Below are positions 31,857-44,706 of a stretch of 64,000 nucleotides of DNA, one piece after another (the stretch's first letter is position 1; each line of letters starts with the position of its first letter). The DNA comes from Velthaea sp965214335 (GTDB lineage Bacteria > Vulcanimicrobiota > Vulcanimicrobiia > Vulcanimicrobiales > Vulcanimicrobiaceae). The DNA is taken from positions 1,240,001-1,304,000 of the forward strand of contig CBDCBO010000005.1 of assembly GCA_965214335.1 (NCBI GenBank), given 5' to 3'. Position numbers and translations under genes: made by a program. The notes beneath the pieces were generated by a model that was given only the letters and a program-made list of their open reading frames with translations, had not been told where the DNA came from and ran no database searches.

Positions 31857-33428
31857 ATGGTAACCGCCGATCATGCCTTGCCGCAATTCGTCAATGAACC
31901 GATCCGTACGTTTCGCGACCCGGCCGATCGAGCCGCGATCGAAGCAGCGATTGCCCGCGTACGCGGATTGCTCGGGCGCCGTTATCCACTTATTATCGAC
32001 GGCGTACGAGTGGATGGTCCACAGACGATTCCTTCATTCAATCCCGCCCGGCCGGCTGAACTCATCGGCGATGTCGTGGCGGCTTCGCTCGACGATGCAT
32101 CGCGCGCGCTCGACGCGGCAACGCGCGCCTTTGCCGGTTGGTCGAAGGTCGGCTTTGGTCGACGTTCGGAGTTTCTACTACGGGCCGCGGCGGCGATCCG
32201 AGAACGCAAGGACGAGTTCAATGCGCTCATGGTCCTCGAGGTCGGCAAAACGTGGGTCGAAGCTGATGCCGACACGGCCGAAGCGATCGACTTTCTCGAA
32301 TTTTACGCTCGCAGTGCCATCGCACTTGAACACCCCGCCCCGCCGGTACCGTCTCCCCTGCCCGAGTCCACTGAGTTGCGTTACTTGCCGCTGGGCGTCG
32401 GCGCAATCATCCCTCCATGGAATTTCGCCCTAGCGATTATGGCCGGAATGACTGCCGCCGCCATCGTTACCGGAAACACCGTCGTGCTCAAACCGTCGCC
32501 GGACGCCGCTGTCGTGGCCGCCTTCTTCGTCGATCTCATGCACGACCTCGGCTTGCCGCCCGGGGTCATCAATTTCGTTCCGGGCGACGGGCCGACGGTT
32601 GGAGAGGCACTCGTTACCGACCGGCGCACGCGCTTCATCTCGTTCACCGGTTCGAAGGCGGTAGGCTTACGTATCGCAGAGCTCGCCGCGCGCACGATGC
32701 CGGGGCAGCGCTGGATGAAGCGAGTGGTTGCTGAACTAGGCGGTAAAGACGCAATCATTGTTGCCGACGACGCTGACATCGAGGCGGCCGCCGACGGCGT
32801 GGTCGCGGCAGCGTTCGGGTTCAGCGGACAAAAGTGTTCGGCTTGCTCGCGAGCCATCGTTGATTCGCGTATCTACGACCGCTTCGTTGCGGCAGTCATC
32901 GCCCGAACAGAGCGGCTGGTTGTCGCGGATCCGGCTCTAGCGGGCGTTGATCTCGGCCCAGTCATCAACGCCCGCGCGGCCGAACGCATCGCGTCGCACA
33001 TCGAAGCCGGTCGCGGTGCGGGGCGGCTCGTTTTCGGTGGTCGCCGGTTGGCTGGCGCTGGATACTTTGTCGAGCCGACCATTTTTAGCGATGTGGATCC
33101 CCGTAGCGGCTTAGCGCAAGAAGAGATCTTCGGTCCCGTTCTGGCGATCTTACGCGCCGACACCTTCGAGGGCGCCTTGGCCTTGGCCAACGATACGAGC
33201 TTTGGCCTAACGGGGTCGGTTTATACGGCTGATCCCGAACGCATCGCGCGCGCCCGCGACGAGTTCTTCGTCGGCAACCTCTATATTAACCGAAAGTGTA
33301 CCGGGGCGCTCGTTGGGGTCCATCCATTTGGCGGTTTCAATCTGTCGGGAACTGATTCGAAAGCCGGCGGCAACGATTACCTGCTCCTTTTTGTTCAGTC
33401 ACAATCCGTGGCCGTTCACGCCGGCTAG
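31857..33428 (+). CDS. pruA: Delta-1-pyrroline-5-carboxylate dehydrogenase
   Basis: 523 residues. It oxidises glutamate semialdehyde to glutamate, the second step of proline degradation. The catalytic Glu is in VVAELGGKDAIIV, and the catalytic Cys327 in GFSGQKCSACSRAIV. The NAD site includes TGSKAVGLRIAELA, and the substrate-site tail PFGGFNLSGTDSKAGGNDYLLLFVQSQ distinguishes this subgroup from other aldehyde dehydrogenases. It is monofunctional: no proline dehydrogenase domain is present, and no putA or prodh gene lies in the window. Confidence 0.95.
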   Translation: MVTADHALPQFVNEPIRTFRDPADRAAIEAAIARVRGLLGRRYPLIIDGVRVDGPQTIPSFNPARPAELIGDVVAASLDDASRALDAATRAFAGWSKVGFGRRSEFLLRAAAAIRERKDEFNALMVLEVGKTWVEADADTAEAIDFLEFYARSAIALEHPAPPVPSPLPESTELRYLPLGVGAIIPPWNFALAIMAGMTAAAIVTGNTVVLKPSPDAAVVAAFFVDLMHDLGLPPGVINFVPGDGPTVGEALVTDRRTRFISFTGSKAVGLRIAELAARTMPGQRWMKRVVAELGGKDAIIVADDADIEAAADGVVAAAFGFSGQKCSACSRAIVDSRIYDRFVAAVIARTERLVVADPALAGVDLGPVINARAAERIASHIEAGRGAGRLVFGGRRLAGAGYFVEPTIFSDVDPRSGLAQEEIFGPVLAILRADTFEGALALANDTSFGLTGSVYTADPERIARARDEFFVGNLYINRKCTGALVGVHPFGGFNLSGTDSKAGGNDYLLLFVQSQSVAVHAG

Positions 33429-33522
33429 CTCGGTAGGAGTTAGCCCCCTCGGTTTGCCTAGCGGAAAAGTTACTCACGGGTTATCCACTTTTAGGACATC
33501 GGAACAATCGAACCTCAAAGCC

Positions 33523-33552
33523 TTGACTTTGTATTGTCGCAAGTGGTAGTCT
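33523..33552 (+). promoter_or_regulatory. rRNA operon promoter
   Basis: TTGACT (33523-33528) and TAGTCT (33547-33552) with an 18-base spacer. A and T are common just upstream (AACAATCGAACCTCAAAG), as expected for an UP-like element. It is about 400 bases before the mature 16S. Layout matches the rpsK promoter. Confidence 0.65.
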
Positions 33553-33641
33553 ACTTCTCGTGACTCGGACGCCTCGCCCCTGCGGTGCGGTCAACGATCC
33601 GGCCAATGAAGGGCCCGGCGGAAGCGTTCGTTCCTTGAAAA

Positions 33642-33655
33642 CTGAACAGTGCAGT
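33642..33655 (+). repeat. Left arm of the 16S processing stem
   Basis: CTGAACAGTGCAGT here is the exact reverse complement of ACTGCACTGTTCAG at 35665-35678. Pairing loops out the 16S precursor, the standard RNase III substrate layout. The arm also begins with the same TTGAAAACTG phrase seen before the 23S left arm. Confidence 0.75.
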
Positions 33656-33698
33656 AGCGCATAAGTCTGTGGGTCTCTGACTCAGCAAGATGAAAGCG

Positions 33699-33717
33699 CG
33701 GCGAAAGCCGTTTTTTT
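33699..33717 (+). terminator. Terminator-like hairpin in the rRNA leader
   Basis: CGGC-GAAA-GCCG followed by seven T residues. A four-pair stem with a GNRA tetraloop is weak, but the T-run is clear. In a leader before 16S it would need antitermination to be passed, or it serves as an attenuation point. Confidence 0.4.
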
Positions 33718-33953
33718 GTTGAGCTGAGGTTATGAGAAATAACCGGATACGCGTTCATTCTCCGGCTCCACCGGAATTGAGCAAACGGTTCGGCGTACAA
33801 GTTTATGACTGCGTCGATCGTGCTCGGATAGGGAACTATTCAAGCGCAGTTGGCGACGTTCAATTCGCAATTGAACAAAGATGACTTCATCAGAACGATG
33901 AGGTCGGACCAGTCAGCGATTAGTGAGAGCTTTATCGAAAGCTCCATAAAGTT

Positions 33954-35459
<1,506 letters not shown>

Positions 35460-35613
35460 AGTACATACTTTTGGTTCGCTCCTCGAGTGAATGCAGAAGT
35501 GTACATTCTAAGTCGACCACAGACGATGCCGAATCAATCAGGGATTGTTCACCCCACTAAGGGTAGAATGGTTGAGATTATCGGCCCGACGTTTTCAGAC
35601 GTTGGTTGCGCGG

Positions 35614-35632
35614 CCCCCACAGCGGGGGTTTT
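35614..35632 (+). terminator. Terminator-like hairpin inside the rRNA spacer
   Basis: CCCCC (35614-35618), loop ACAGC, GGGGG (35624-35628), then TTTT. A five-pair GC stem with a short T-run between 16S and 23S resembles an intrinsic terminator. It would be expected to be overridden by rRNA antitermination. Confidence 0.4.
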
Positions 35633-35664
35633 CCAAGGCGATCGCTAGCGATAGCGTTCGTGGA

Positions 35665-35678
35665 ACTGCACTGTTCAG
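35665..35678 (+). repeat. Right arm of the 16S processing stem
   Basis: ACTGCACTGTTCAG, the exact reverse complement of 33642-33655. See the left arm. Confidence 0.75.
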
Positions 35679-35766
35679 CTTTGAGGGAATGAACCTCGAA
35701 TGGTCATCGTAACGCGCCGGTTTACCGGCCGCGTTAGTGGCTTTCGCTGGTTACCCTTTGATCTTT

Positions 35767-35794
35767 GAAAACTGCATAGAGAAGAACTTTCATG
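35767..35794 (+). repeat. Left arm of the 23S processing stem
   Basis: 28 bases, beginning GAAAACTGCATAG and ending ACTTTCATG. It is a perfect reverse complement of 39078-39105, so the whole 23S precursor is closed by a 28-pair stem, the expected RNase III site. Confidence 0.85.
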
Positions 35795-35895
35795 TGCTAA
35801 ACATGAATAGCGGCCCATGTGAAGAGCGTGGGTGCAATTTCAAAGATCCATATTCGACGACGTGCGAACTATTTATAGTGAGTATGTCTGTCTTT

Positions 35896-39053
<3,158 letters not shown>

Positions 39054-39077
39054 ACGTAATTATTCTCCGTTTGTGTA

Positions 39078-39105
39078 CATGAAAGTTCTTCTCTATGCAG
39101 TTTTC
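39078..39105 (+). repeat. Right arm of the 23S processing stem
   Basis: Begins CATGAAAGTTC and ends GCAGTTTTC; perfect 28-base reverse complement of 35767-35794. Confidence 0.85.
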
Positions 39106-39154
39106 CGCCGCGATCGTTTCGAGTTACGGCTCAACGTTGCGGCGGGATCGAGTT

Positions 39155-39270
39155 TTTGGCGGTCATAGCGGTGAGGTTCCACCCGTTCCCATACCGAACA
39201 CGGCAGTTAAGCTCACCAGCGCCGATGGTAGTCGGACCGCAGGGTCCCTCGAGAGTAGGACGCCGCCAGA
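39155..39270 (+). rRNA. rrf: 5S ribosomal RNA
   Basis: About 116 bases. CCGAACACGGCAGTTAAGCTC and GCCGATGGTAGTCGGACC are universal 5S features. The ends close with TTTGGCGG (39155-39162) against CCGCCAGA (39263-39270), including one G-U pair. It lies 100 bases after 23S, with a terminator just beyond. Exact ends are uncertain by a few bases. Confidence 0.95.
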
Positions 39271-39278
39271 ATAATATT

Positions 39279-39314
39279 AAGAAACCAGCCGGCATTAGCG
39301 GCTGGTTTCTTTGG
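39279..39314 (+). terminator. Intrinsic terminator of the rRNA operon
   Basis: A perfect 13-pair stem: AAGAAACCAGCCG (39279-39291) with CGGCTGGTTTCTT (39299-39311), loop of seven bases. The 3' arm itself contains TTTCTTT, so termination with a short U-tract is expected. Nothing else follows on the + strand for 2 kb. Confidence 0.85.
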
Positions 39315-39398
39315 TTTCCGCTCCTGATGGCGTAATCTGTCAGGCGGGTCATGTATTGGGGAGCGGTGGCGCGTGCTTGGTCGTTTCCAGGCGAGCGC

Positions 39399-39433
39399 CT
39401 TAACGCTTGCGTGTATCACACGCAAGCGTTAAG
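39399..39433. repeat. Perfect 16-base-pair inverted repeat
   Basis: CTTAACGCTTGCGTGT (39399-39414) pairs perfectly with 39418-39433 around a three-base ATC loop. There is no T-run on either side. It stands between the rRNA terminator and two minus-strand genes. Possible roles are a transcription barrier between convergent units or a protein-binding dyad; neither can be shown here. Confidence 0.7.
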
Positions 39434-39507
39434 TTACTTCAACTTGAGCGCGCGCGTCGTTTAGTAAACGAACTGGACGAATTCGCTACGTCACAGACGT
39501 AGACGGC

Positions 39508-39720
39508 TTAGACGGTGGCCCCGTTGGGCGGTGAAGCCGCCGTTGAGCCCGTATCCGCGTCAACACGTGTTGAGAGTTCGCTCGCAGCGGCGTCCACGGT
39601 CACTTGACGTCGAAGTCTACGCCAAAGCCAGGTCGCAACGGCAGCGACAGCTATGACAATTAATGCACTATCTGTGGCGCGGCGTGCGATGCTCGGCTGT
39701 TCGGTGAGTGGCTCATTCAT
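39508..39720 (-). CDS. Small single-span membrane protein, unknown function
   Basis: 70 residues from the ATG at 39720; the frame stays open to a GTG at 39804, which would add 28 polar residues with no apparent domain. One membrane helix (SALIVIAVAAVATWLWRRLRR) followed by a positively charged anchor suggests an N-out, C-in protein. The C-terminal tail is Ser/Ala/Thr-rich. No family recognised. It is upstream of nothing in its own direction except the rRNA terminator region. It may be a chance frame. Confidence 0.4.
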   Translation of the reverse strand: MNEPLTEQPSIARRATDSALIVIAVAAVATWLWRRLRRQVTVDAAASELSTRVDADTGSTAASPPNGATV

Positions 39721-39878
39721 GGTTTTGCGAACTGCCCCTTGTCGCGATAGTAAGTGGTGCGTTGAGTTATAAGACGCGGACTCACGAACCTGCGTTGTTT
39801 GCACGATTGTTTTATGCCCTGAGCCGATCGCGGTGCATGCTCACTGCATCGAGTTAACGCAATGCCAAATGAGGCGAA

Positions 39879-41126
39879 TTAGACCGCGGGTGGGACTGGA
39901 GCGCGAGCACCCAACCGAGGCAGCGGTCTAATGAGCAGTTGCGATAGAAGTGTCCCGGCTACGATTAAGATAGAGGCGAGAACCGCGTCGACTGCGAGGT
40001 TCACCGCGTTCGTTACATCGGTCTGAAATACCGCCAATATGCTTTCATAACTAAGGGAGCCAGGGACTAGTACGAGGATTCCTGGAATGAGCATGACGGC
40101 TTGCGGAATCCGCAAATATCGCGCCGCGAGATTGGTCAAGACGCCGACCACAAACGCACTTCCAAATGCGGCAACTTGATGTCCCGGCAGTGAGCCGAAG
40201 AGCCGCGAAGTCGCGATCGCGACAACGCATGATGAACAGACCCAGCCGAAATCGCGCGCTCTTGCGCGAAGAATGATCGCAATTGCCGATGCCATAGCGA
40301 TTGCAGCTGGGAGCACCAGTAAACCCGGCGACAGAACGGGCGCAAATGTGGGCGCCGGCAACATGCTGGGGCCGACGATCGCGAGGGCCAGCGCAAAACC
40401 GCATCCGAGTGACAGCAATGTGACAAGTACGGCTCCAAGCCGAGCGGTCCCCGCGACGAGATGCCTGCTCGCAAGTTCGTGCAGCGCCGTCGTCAATGTA
40501 AAGCCCGGTAGAAGTTGAACGACGCCAGCGATGATCGCTATGTACAATGCGACCGGGCCGACAATGCGCTCGTATCCGGCAACTACGAGCGTTGCGACAA
40601 AAGCTGCCAAGACTTCAAAGAGCCGGGCTATCGCATCGTATCGGTCGGCCGCTGCGCCGATACCGCCGATCGCCAAGCCGATCAGTGTTGAGACTTGAAT
40701 TTCCCGCGGTCCGCCGCCGAGCAGTATCGCCGCGCCAAGCGACAGGAGTGCATAAGCGATTACGGTTACTAGTGGCGGACGGGGCCCGACATTCGCATCG
40801 ATCGAGGCAATCTCAACGATAGTGCCGTCCAGATCGATTTGCCTTTCCAAAAGTCGTCGATAGACGGTGTTTAGTAAGGCCAACTTTCGCAGATGCAGCC
40901 GTCCCGGCTCGAGCCGCAAGATAACGAGGCGCTGCTGCGTTCCTGGCCCTACAGCCACCGTTAAGCTGGTCGGCAACGCGTTGACTTGCAATTCTACGCC
41001 CAACGTGACTGCGACGGCGTGCATTACTTCCTCAAGCGTGTCGGCTGGAATTCCGGCCTGATGGTAAGCGCGACCAAGAGCAAGGAGAAGGTCTGTTGAA
41101 CTCGCATCATCCGTTGAAGCCACCAC
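39879..41126 (-). CDS. Threonine/serine exporter, ThrE family
   Basis: 415 residues starting at GTG. The N-terminal ThrE domain (about 1-240) contains LLLALGRAYHQAGIPADTLEEVM and the LLPGFTLTTALHELASRHLVAGTARL signature. The C-terminal ThrE_2-like domain (about 270-400) contains the LRIPQAVMLIPGILVLVPGSLSYESILAV block. About ten membrane spans. Known ThrE proteins export threonine and serine driven by the proton gradient. The fused two-domain form is the usual actinobacterial type. It stands alone, with a 150-base gap before the small gene downstream. Confidence 0.88.
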   Translation of the reverse strand: MVASTDDASSTDLLLALGRAYHQAGIPADTLEEVMHAVAVTLGVELQVNALPTSLTVAVGPGTQQRLVILRLEPGRLHLRKLALLNTVYRRLLERQIDLDGTIVEIASIDANVGPRPPLVTVIAYALLSLGAAILLGGGPREIQVSTLIGLAIGGIGAAADRYDAIARLFEVLAAFVATLVVAGYERIVGPVALYIAIIAGVVQLLPGFTLTTALHELASRHLVAGTARLGAVLVTLLSLGCGFALALAIVGPSMLPAPTFAPVLSPGLLVLPAAIAMASAIAIILRARARDFGWVCSSCVVAIATSRLFGSLPGHQVAAFGSAFVVGVLTNLAARYLRIPQAVMLIPGILVLVPGSLSYESILAVFQTDVTNAVNLAVDAVLASILIVAGTLLSQLLIRPLPRLGARAPVPPAV

Positions 41127-41441
41127 GTTGCCGTTCGGATGATGCTGTCAGGCACCCCGCTGGTTGGCTCAGATGAACGACGTACCGATCTTGGCGTAAA
41201 GTTGCCGCGTGTCGGATCGCGTGAACGACGATCTGGCGCAGTCTTTTAACTGCATTCTGCCATCGGGTGTGGGTAGCCGACTGAAAACACAGCCCTCTTT
41301 AGCGTCGTGTAAAAACGGCCGGCATTCGCGTGATCTGTATCCTACTCGATCGGCGTCGCGTAGCAGATGTACCCCCAAACGCGTGGTCCGAAGGCCCGCG
41401 CATGTGCCGTGCGGAAGCGGAGCTGTAAGGAGAGCCACCTT

Positions 41442-41537
41442 TTGTATAATGTCGTTATCGTTCTTGTCGTGTTAACAGTCGCGATGTTGGCGCTCATTTA
41501 TTGGGGCGGTTTCAAAGAAGAATCGCGTAATAGCTAA
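41442..41537 (+). CDS. 31-residue membrane miniprotein
   Basis: TTG start preceded by AAGGAGAG (41427-41434), seven bases upstream, the best ribosome-binding site in this otherwise gene-poor stretch. Product: MYNVVIVLVVLTVAMLALIY, then WGGFKEESRNS. It is one hydrophobic helix of about 19 residues, ending in Trp and a short charged tail. The pattern resembles accessory subunits of membrane enzymes such as those of oxidases and K+ pumps (CydX, CcoQ, KdpF classes). No partner gene lies nearby, so the role is unknown. Convincing mainly because the ribosome-binding site, helix and stop fit together. Confidence 0.5.
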   Translation: MYNVVIVLVVLTVAMLALIYWGGFKEESRNS

Positions 41538-42801
41538 GAAGAATTAAGAGCCAAGGCGCTTCGTTATCTTTTTTCAGCGTCGCAGTCACTCGCACTTTGA
41601 GTTGAAGCTCGCGCCGGAAGTCCGTGTACCCGACGAACGAATACGTGACAATCGGCTGTCAACATCGGCTCAAACCATTTGACTGCCGTAATTACTGGCG
41701 TTATGGCGGTCCGTACTCGCCGCGCAAAATCTGGCAGCGTTATGAATGCCCCACCCGCAGGCTTTTCATAGCTGCAATGACGGTCTCGCGTACTTTGGGC
41801 CCCGGCCCCTTGCTCTGCGAATCCCGGATCGAATCGTGAAGTCTCAGCAGATGTCGACGAGGGTAGCAGATTCTTGAACGGTATCCCGTGTTCGCAGACT
41901 CAAGAACCGGATCCCGAAGCTGGTGATGTAACGCGGTGGCAGAAGCGTTGCGTCGGAATCGAACGTACGGCGGACCGGCCGTAGCAACTGGACGTTAGTG
42001 AGGAGTGTACGCCTTTGCAGCATGTGCCGGCGAAAGTTTGAAGAGTTGCGTTGTCTGAAGTGCCACGAGCGGTCCTCGACATGAACAAAGTCGGGGCGAC
42101 GGTAATGGTCCTTGTCCCGAATCCGTGCAGCGCTGGCTGCTGAAGTCGCCGGCTCGTAAGTCGGCGGGCTGGTGGAGTCGCCGGCTGGTGAAGTCGCGGA
42201 CTGGTGGATCGCCGGCTAGTGGAGTTGCCGGCTGGTGAAGTCGCGGGCTGGTGGATCGCCGGCTAGTGGAGTCGCCGGCTAGTGGAGTCGCCGGCTAGTG
42301 GAGTCGCCGGCTAGTGGAGTCGCCGGCTAGTGGAGTCGCCGGCTAGTGGCAGTCGCCGGCTGGTGAAGTCGCTCGCTCGTGGAGTCGCCGGCTAGTGGAG
42401 TCGCCGGCTAGTGGAGTCGCCGGCTGGTGAATTCGCCGGCTGCTGGAGCGGCGGGCTGGTGAAGTCGCGGCCTGGTGGAGTGGGGAGGGGTAATGGAGTC
42501 CCCGGCTGGCAAAGGCGCGGGTTGATACAGTCGCCGGCTCTTGGAGTCGCCGGCTGATAACGTCGGCGGGCTTGGTGAGTCGTCGGCTGGTGAAATCGCG
42601 GACTGGTGGAGTCGCCGACTGCTGGTGGGGTCGCGGGCTGGTGGAGTCGCCGCGGCGCGGGTTTGTTTGAGCCTTTAGCGTCTGCCGGTCTGCCAGCGGC
42701 GAGCGACCTTGCTATTGGAGTCGCTGGTGCGCTGCAAAGCCTTGCATACATACTGGCGTGGGCAAGCCGATAGCACAGCGCGTGCCGATCGACTTAGCGC
42801 T
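41538..42801. other. Gene-poor stretch of 1.26 kb
   Basis: From 41538 to 42142 no gene is recognised; frames of about 60-70 codons exist, but their sequences look like noise. From 42143 to 42655 lies the 16-base tandem array. From 42656 to 42801 nothing is seen. The sdhE-like gene ends at 42802 on the minus strand, so its terminator may lie here, but I could not find one. Confidence 0.5.
42143..42655. repeat. Tandem array of a 16-base unit, about 30 copies
   Basis: Consensus AGTCGCCGGCTAGTGG. Copies at 42270-42350 are almost identical; those toward both ends are degenerate (GGCTGGTGA, GCGGGCTGG, TCGCGGACTGG). Unit length is occasionally 15, 17 or 18, so no frame is kept. Some neighbours alternate between a GGTGA and a GGTGG ending, hinting at a 32-base higher-order unit. 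The array has no spacers, so it is not a CRISPR. It sits just beyond the 3' end of the sdh operon. Confidence 0.85.
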
Positions 42802-43752
42802 TCAAGCAACATGCGCGGGGGCAAGGTCGTGCGATTGCAAAACGAGGCCCGGCGTGATGATATGTTTATTCATCCCCAGTAATGACGGGTCGATGCCGAG
42901 TGCCAAGCCGACAAGCTGTGGCAAGTGGAATGTCGGCAAGTCGGTTCGTCCCCAGCGGGCAGCCGAGTCGGCTTGGTATCCATCGAGTGCTAAGTGGCAC
43001 AACGGGCACGGAGTAAGTACGGCTTCGGCGCCGCGATCTTTCGCCATCCGCATGTTCTGGCCGACCATGTTCGCCGCAACGCCTTCTTTTTCAAGCTGAA
43101 TATGAAAGCCGCAGCAACGCGTTTTTCCCGCGTAGTCGATAGCTTCGCCGCCCAGCGCAGTAATGATGTCTTCGAGCGAGTGCGGATTGCGCGACGACTC
43201 CCAACCATTGACAGATTCGGGCCGGATAATGTGGCAACCGTAGAACGGCGCGACTTTGAGTCCATTGAGCGGCTTGACGACGAGCGATTTGAGTGTATCG
43301 AGTCCGATGTCATCGATGAGCAGCCAGAGCAGGTGCCGCACCATCACGGTCCCATTATATTTAGCGCCGAACTTGCCGAGAATGGCGTTGGCCTGCCCCA
43401 TGTGTGCTTCGTCTTCGAGCAACTCTTTGTTAGCGGCCCGCATGTGGCCCGTACAAGTCGAGCAAATCGTAATGACATCATCGAGGCCGAGAGCTTCGGC
43501 TTGCGCATACGTTCGCGCGTTGAGCACGCGGGCGACATCCCGGTTCGTATCATTGAGCACCGAAGCTCCGCAGCACGACGCCGCGGTCAGCTCGACTAAC
43601 TCGATCCCCAGCTTTTCGGCCAAGAGCATCGTTGAATTGAAGAGCTCTTTGCACGATTCTTTGGCAACGCAGCCGGGGAAGAAACCGTACTTGCGCATTT
43701 CTGCGGATTTCGATTGGCGTTTGAGTTGCGGTTGCGCAAGAACGCTTGTCAT
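42802..43752 (-). CDS. CCG-domain subunit of succinate dehydrogenase/fumarate reductase (SdhE/HdrB-like)
   Basis: 316 residues. Two cysteine-rich CCG domains: the first with FFPGCVAKESCKEL, then ELTAASCCGASVLND, and CSTCTGHM. The second has FYGCHIIRPES, KTRCCGFHIQLEKEG and TPCPLCHLALDGYQ. This architecture occurs in heterodisulfide reductase HdrB and in the atypical subunit (SdhE or SdhC-like) of archaeal, cyanobacterial and campylobacter succinate:quinone oxidoreductases. No membrane span is present, so the complex may bind the membrane peripherally. The start overlaps the sdhB stop (ATGA). The name sdhE is also used for an unrelated flavinylation factor, so I leave the symbol blank. Confidence 0.85.
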   Translation of the reverse strand: MTSVLAQPQLKRQSKSAEMRKYGFFPGCVAKESCKELFNSTMLLAEKLGIELVELTAASCCGASVLNDTNRDVARVLNARTYAQAEALGLDDVITICSTCTGHMRAANKELLEDEAHMGQANAILGKFGAKYNGTVMVRHLLWLLIDDIGLDTLKSLVVKPLNGLKVAPFYGCHIIRPESVNGWESSRNPHSLEDIITALGGEAIDYAGKTRCCGFHIQLEKEGVAANMVGQNMRMAKDRGAEAVLTPCPLCHLALDGYQADSAARWGRTDLPTFHLPQLVGLALGIDPSLLGMNKHIITPGLVLQSHDLAPAHVA

Positions 43753-44705
43753 GATAGTACGGGAGCCTCCAGCGTATTGAAAATCGTTCGTATCTCGTCG
43801 ACTTTGGGAACGGGTTTGAGAAAAAGAGGCGGAATTTTTCCGGCCAGGGCGAGGCGTATCCCGAGCGGCGCTACTTTGATAAGGCCCTTTATATTAAAAC
43901 GGCCAACGGTGCCTTGAATGACTTCCGTTTCGTGCAGCATGCCGGTTTGCTTGATCGTTTTCGCAACGACGAGCGCGTGACGCGGACCGGGCTCATTGAG
44001 ATGACCCTCTTCGATCGAGGCCCGCTTCGTGTCGATGATTCGGTCGTGCGGGTCGACGTGTTTAGGGCAGTACGAGCAGGCATAACAATGAGCACACAAC
44101 CAAAGATAGTCGTCGGCGATCTGGGCCGTGCGTTCCTTACGTTTGCTATCACGCGAATCTTCGATAAAGCGATATGCGTACGCGATCGCCGCCGGACCGG
44201 CAAATGCCGGATCGACCGATACGACTGGGCACAGGGCATAACATGTCGCGCACATGACGCAATTCGCTACGGCCACGAGCTTCTTCATGTCTTCGGGCGA
44301 GACGCGACGCTCGCGCGGATGGTCGGAGTCCTTATCTGCAGGTTGCAAATACGGTTTGAGCCGCGAGTATTTATCCCAAAACGGATCCATATGCACGACG
44401 AGGTCTTTGAGCGGCTGAAAATTCGGCATCGGGTCGACGGCGATCGAGTTGTCGGACTTGAGCACTTGCGCGACGGGCGTTTTGCAAGCTAGACCGGTAA
44501 CGCCGTTGATGTTCATCGAGCACGAGCCGCAGATCGCCGAACGGCAGGAGCGTCGAAACGAAATCGAACCGTCGACTTCGGCCTTGGCGTGCTCGAGCGC
44601 GTCGAGCACCGTGATGTTGGTCGGCAGATCGACTTGCACCCGATCGCGATGCGGAACGTCGTCGACCTGTTGGTCGTAGCGATAGATATCGAGTGTAAAG
44701 CCCAT
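43749..44705 (-). CDS. sdhB: Succinate dehydrogenase/fumarate reductase iron-sulfur subunit
   Basis: 318 residues from the ATG at 44705, one base after the sdhA stop; a longer frame exists, but it only overlaps sdhA. The plant-type [2Fe-2S] site is RRSCRSAICGSCSMNINGV with a later Cys in LACKTP. Two 4-Cys clusters follow: CVMCATCYALCP and CAHCYACSYCP. Extra C-terminal residues (about 60) resemble those of CCG-partnered SdhB proteins. It is transcribed with sdhA and the CCG subunit. Confidence 0.95.
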   Translation of the reverse strand: MGFTLDIYRYDQQVDDVPHRDRVQVDLPTNITVLDALEHAKAEVDGSISFRRSCRSAICGSCSMNINGVTGLACKTPVAQVLKSDNSIAVDPMPNFQPLKDLVVHMDPFWDKYSRLKPYLQPADKDSDHPRERRVSPEDMKKLVAVANCVMCATCYALCPVVSVDPAFAGPAAIAYAYRFIEDSRDSKRKERTAQIADDYLWLCAHCYACSYCPKHVDPHDRIIDTKRASIEEGHLNEPGPRHALVVAKTIKQTGMLHETEVIQGTVGRFNIKGLIKVAPLGIRLALAGKIPPLFLKPVPKVDEIRTIFNTLEAPVLS

Positions 44706-44706
44706 G

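Larger units (their letters stand above)
33429..33953 (+). other. Intergenic region and rRNA leader
   Basis: It holds the end of the pruA unit and the rRNA leader. Seen: a DnaA-box-like TTATCCACT at 33481; the rRNA promoter (33523-33552); the left arm of the 16S processing stem (33642-33655); a terminator-like hairpin (33699-33717); and two short hairpins just before the 16S start (33927-33944 with GAGCTTT/AAAGCTC, and 33944-33960). No protein-coding gene is seen. Confidence 0.6.

Noticed and set aside
41169..41475. Two overlapping frames of 88-89 codons on opposite strands
   Set aside because: Neither has a recognisable domain or ribosome-binding site; the 31-codon gene at 41442 fits better.
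42392..42751. 119-codon Pro-rich frame on the minus strand
   Set aside because: It reads through the 16-base array, whose unit length keeps no frame.
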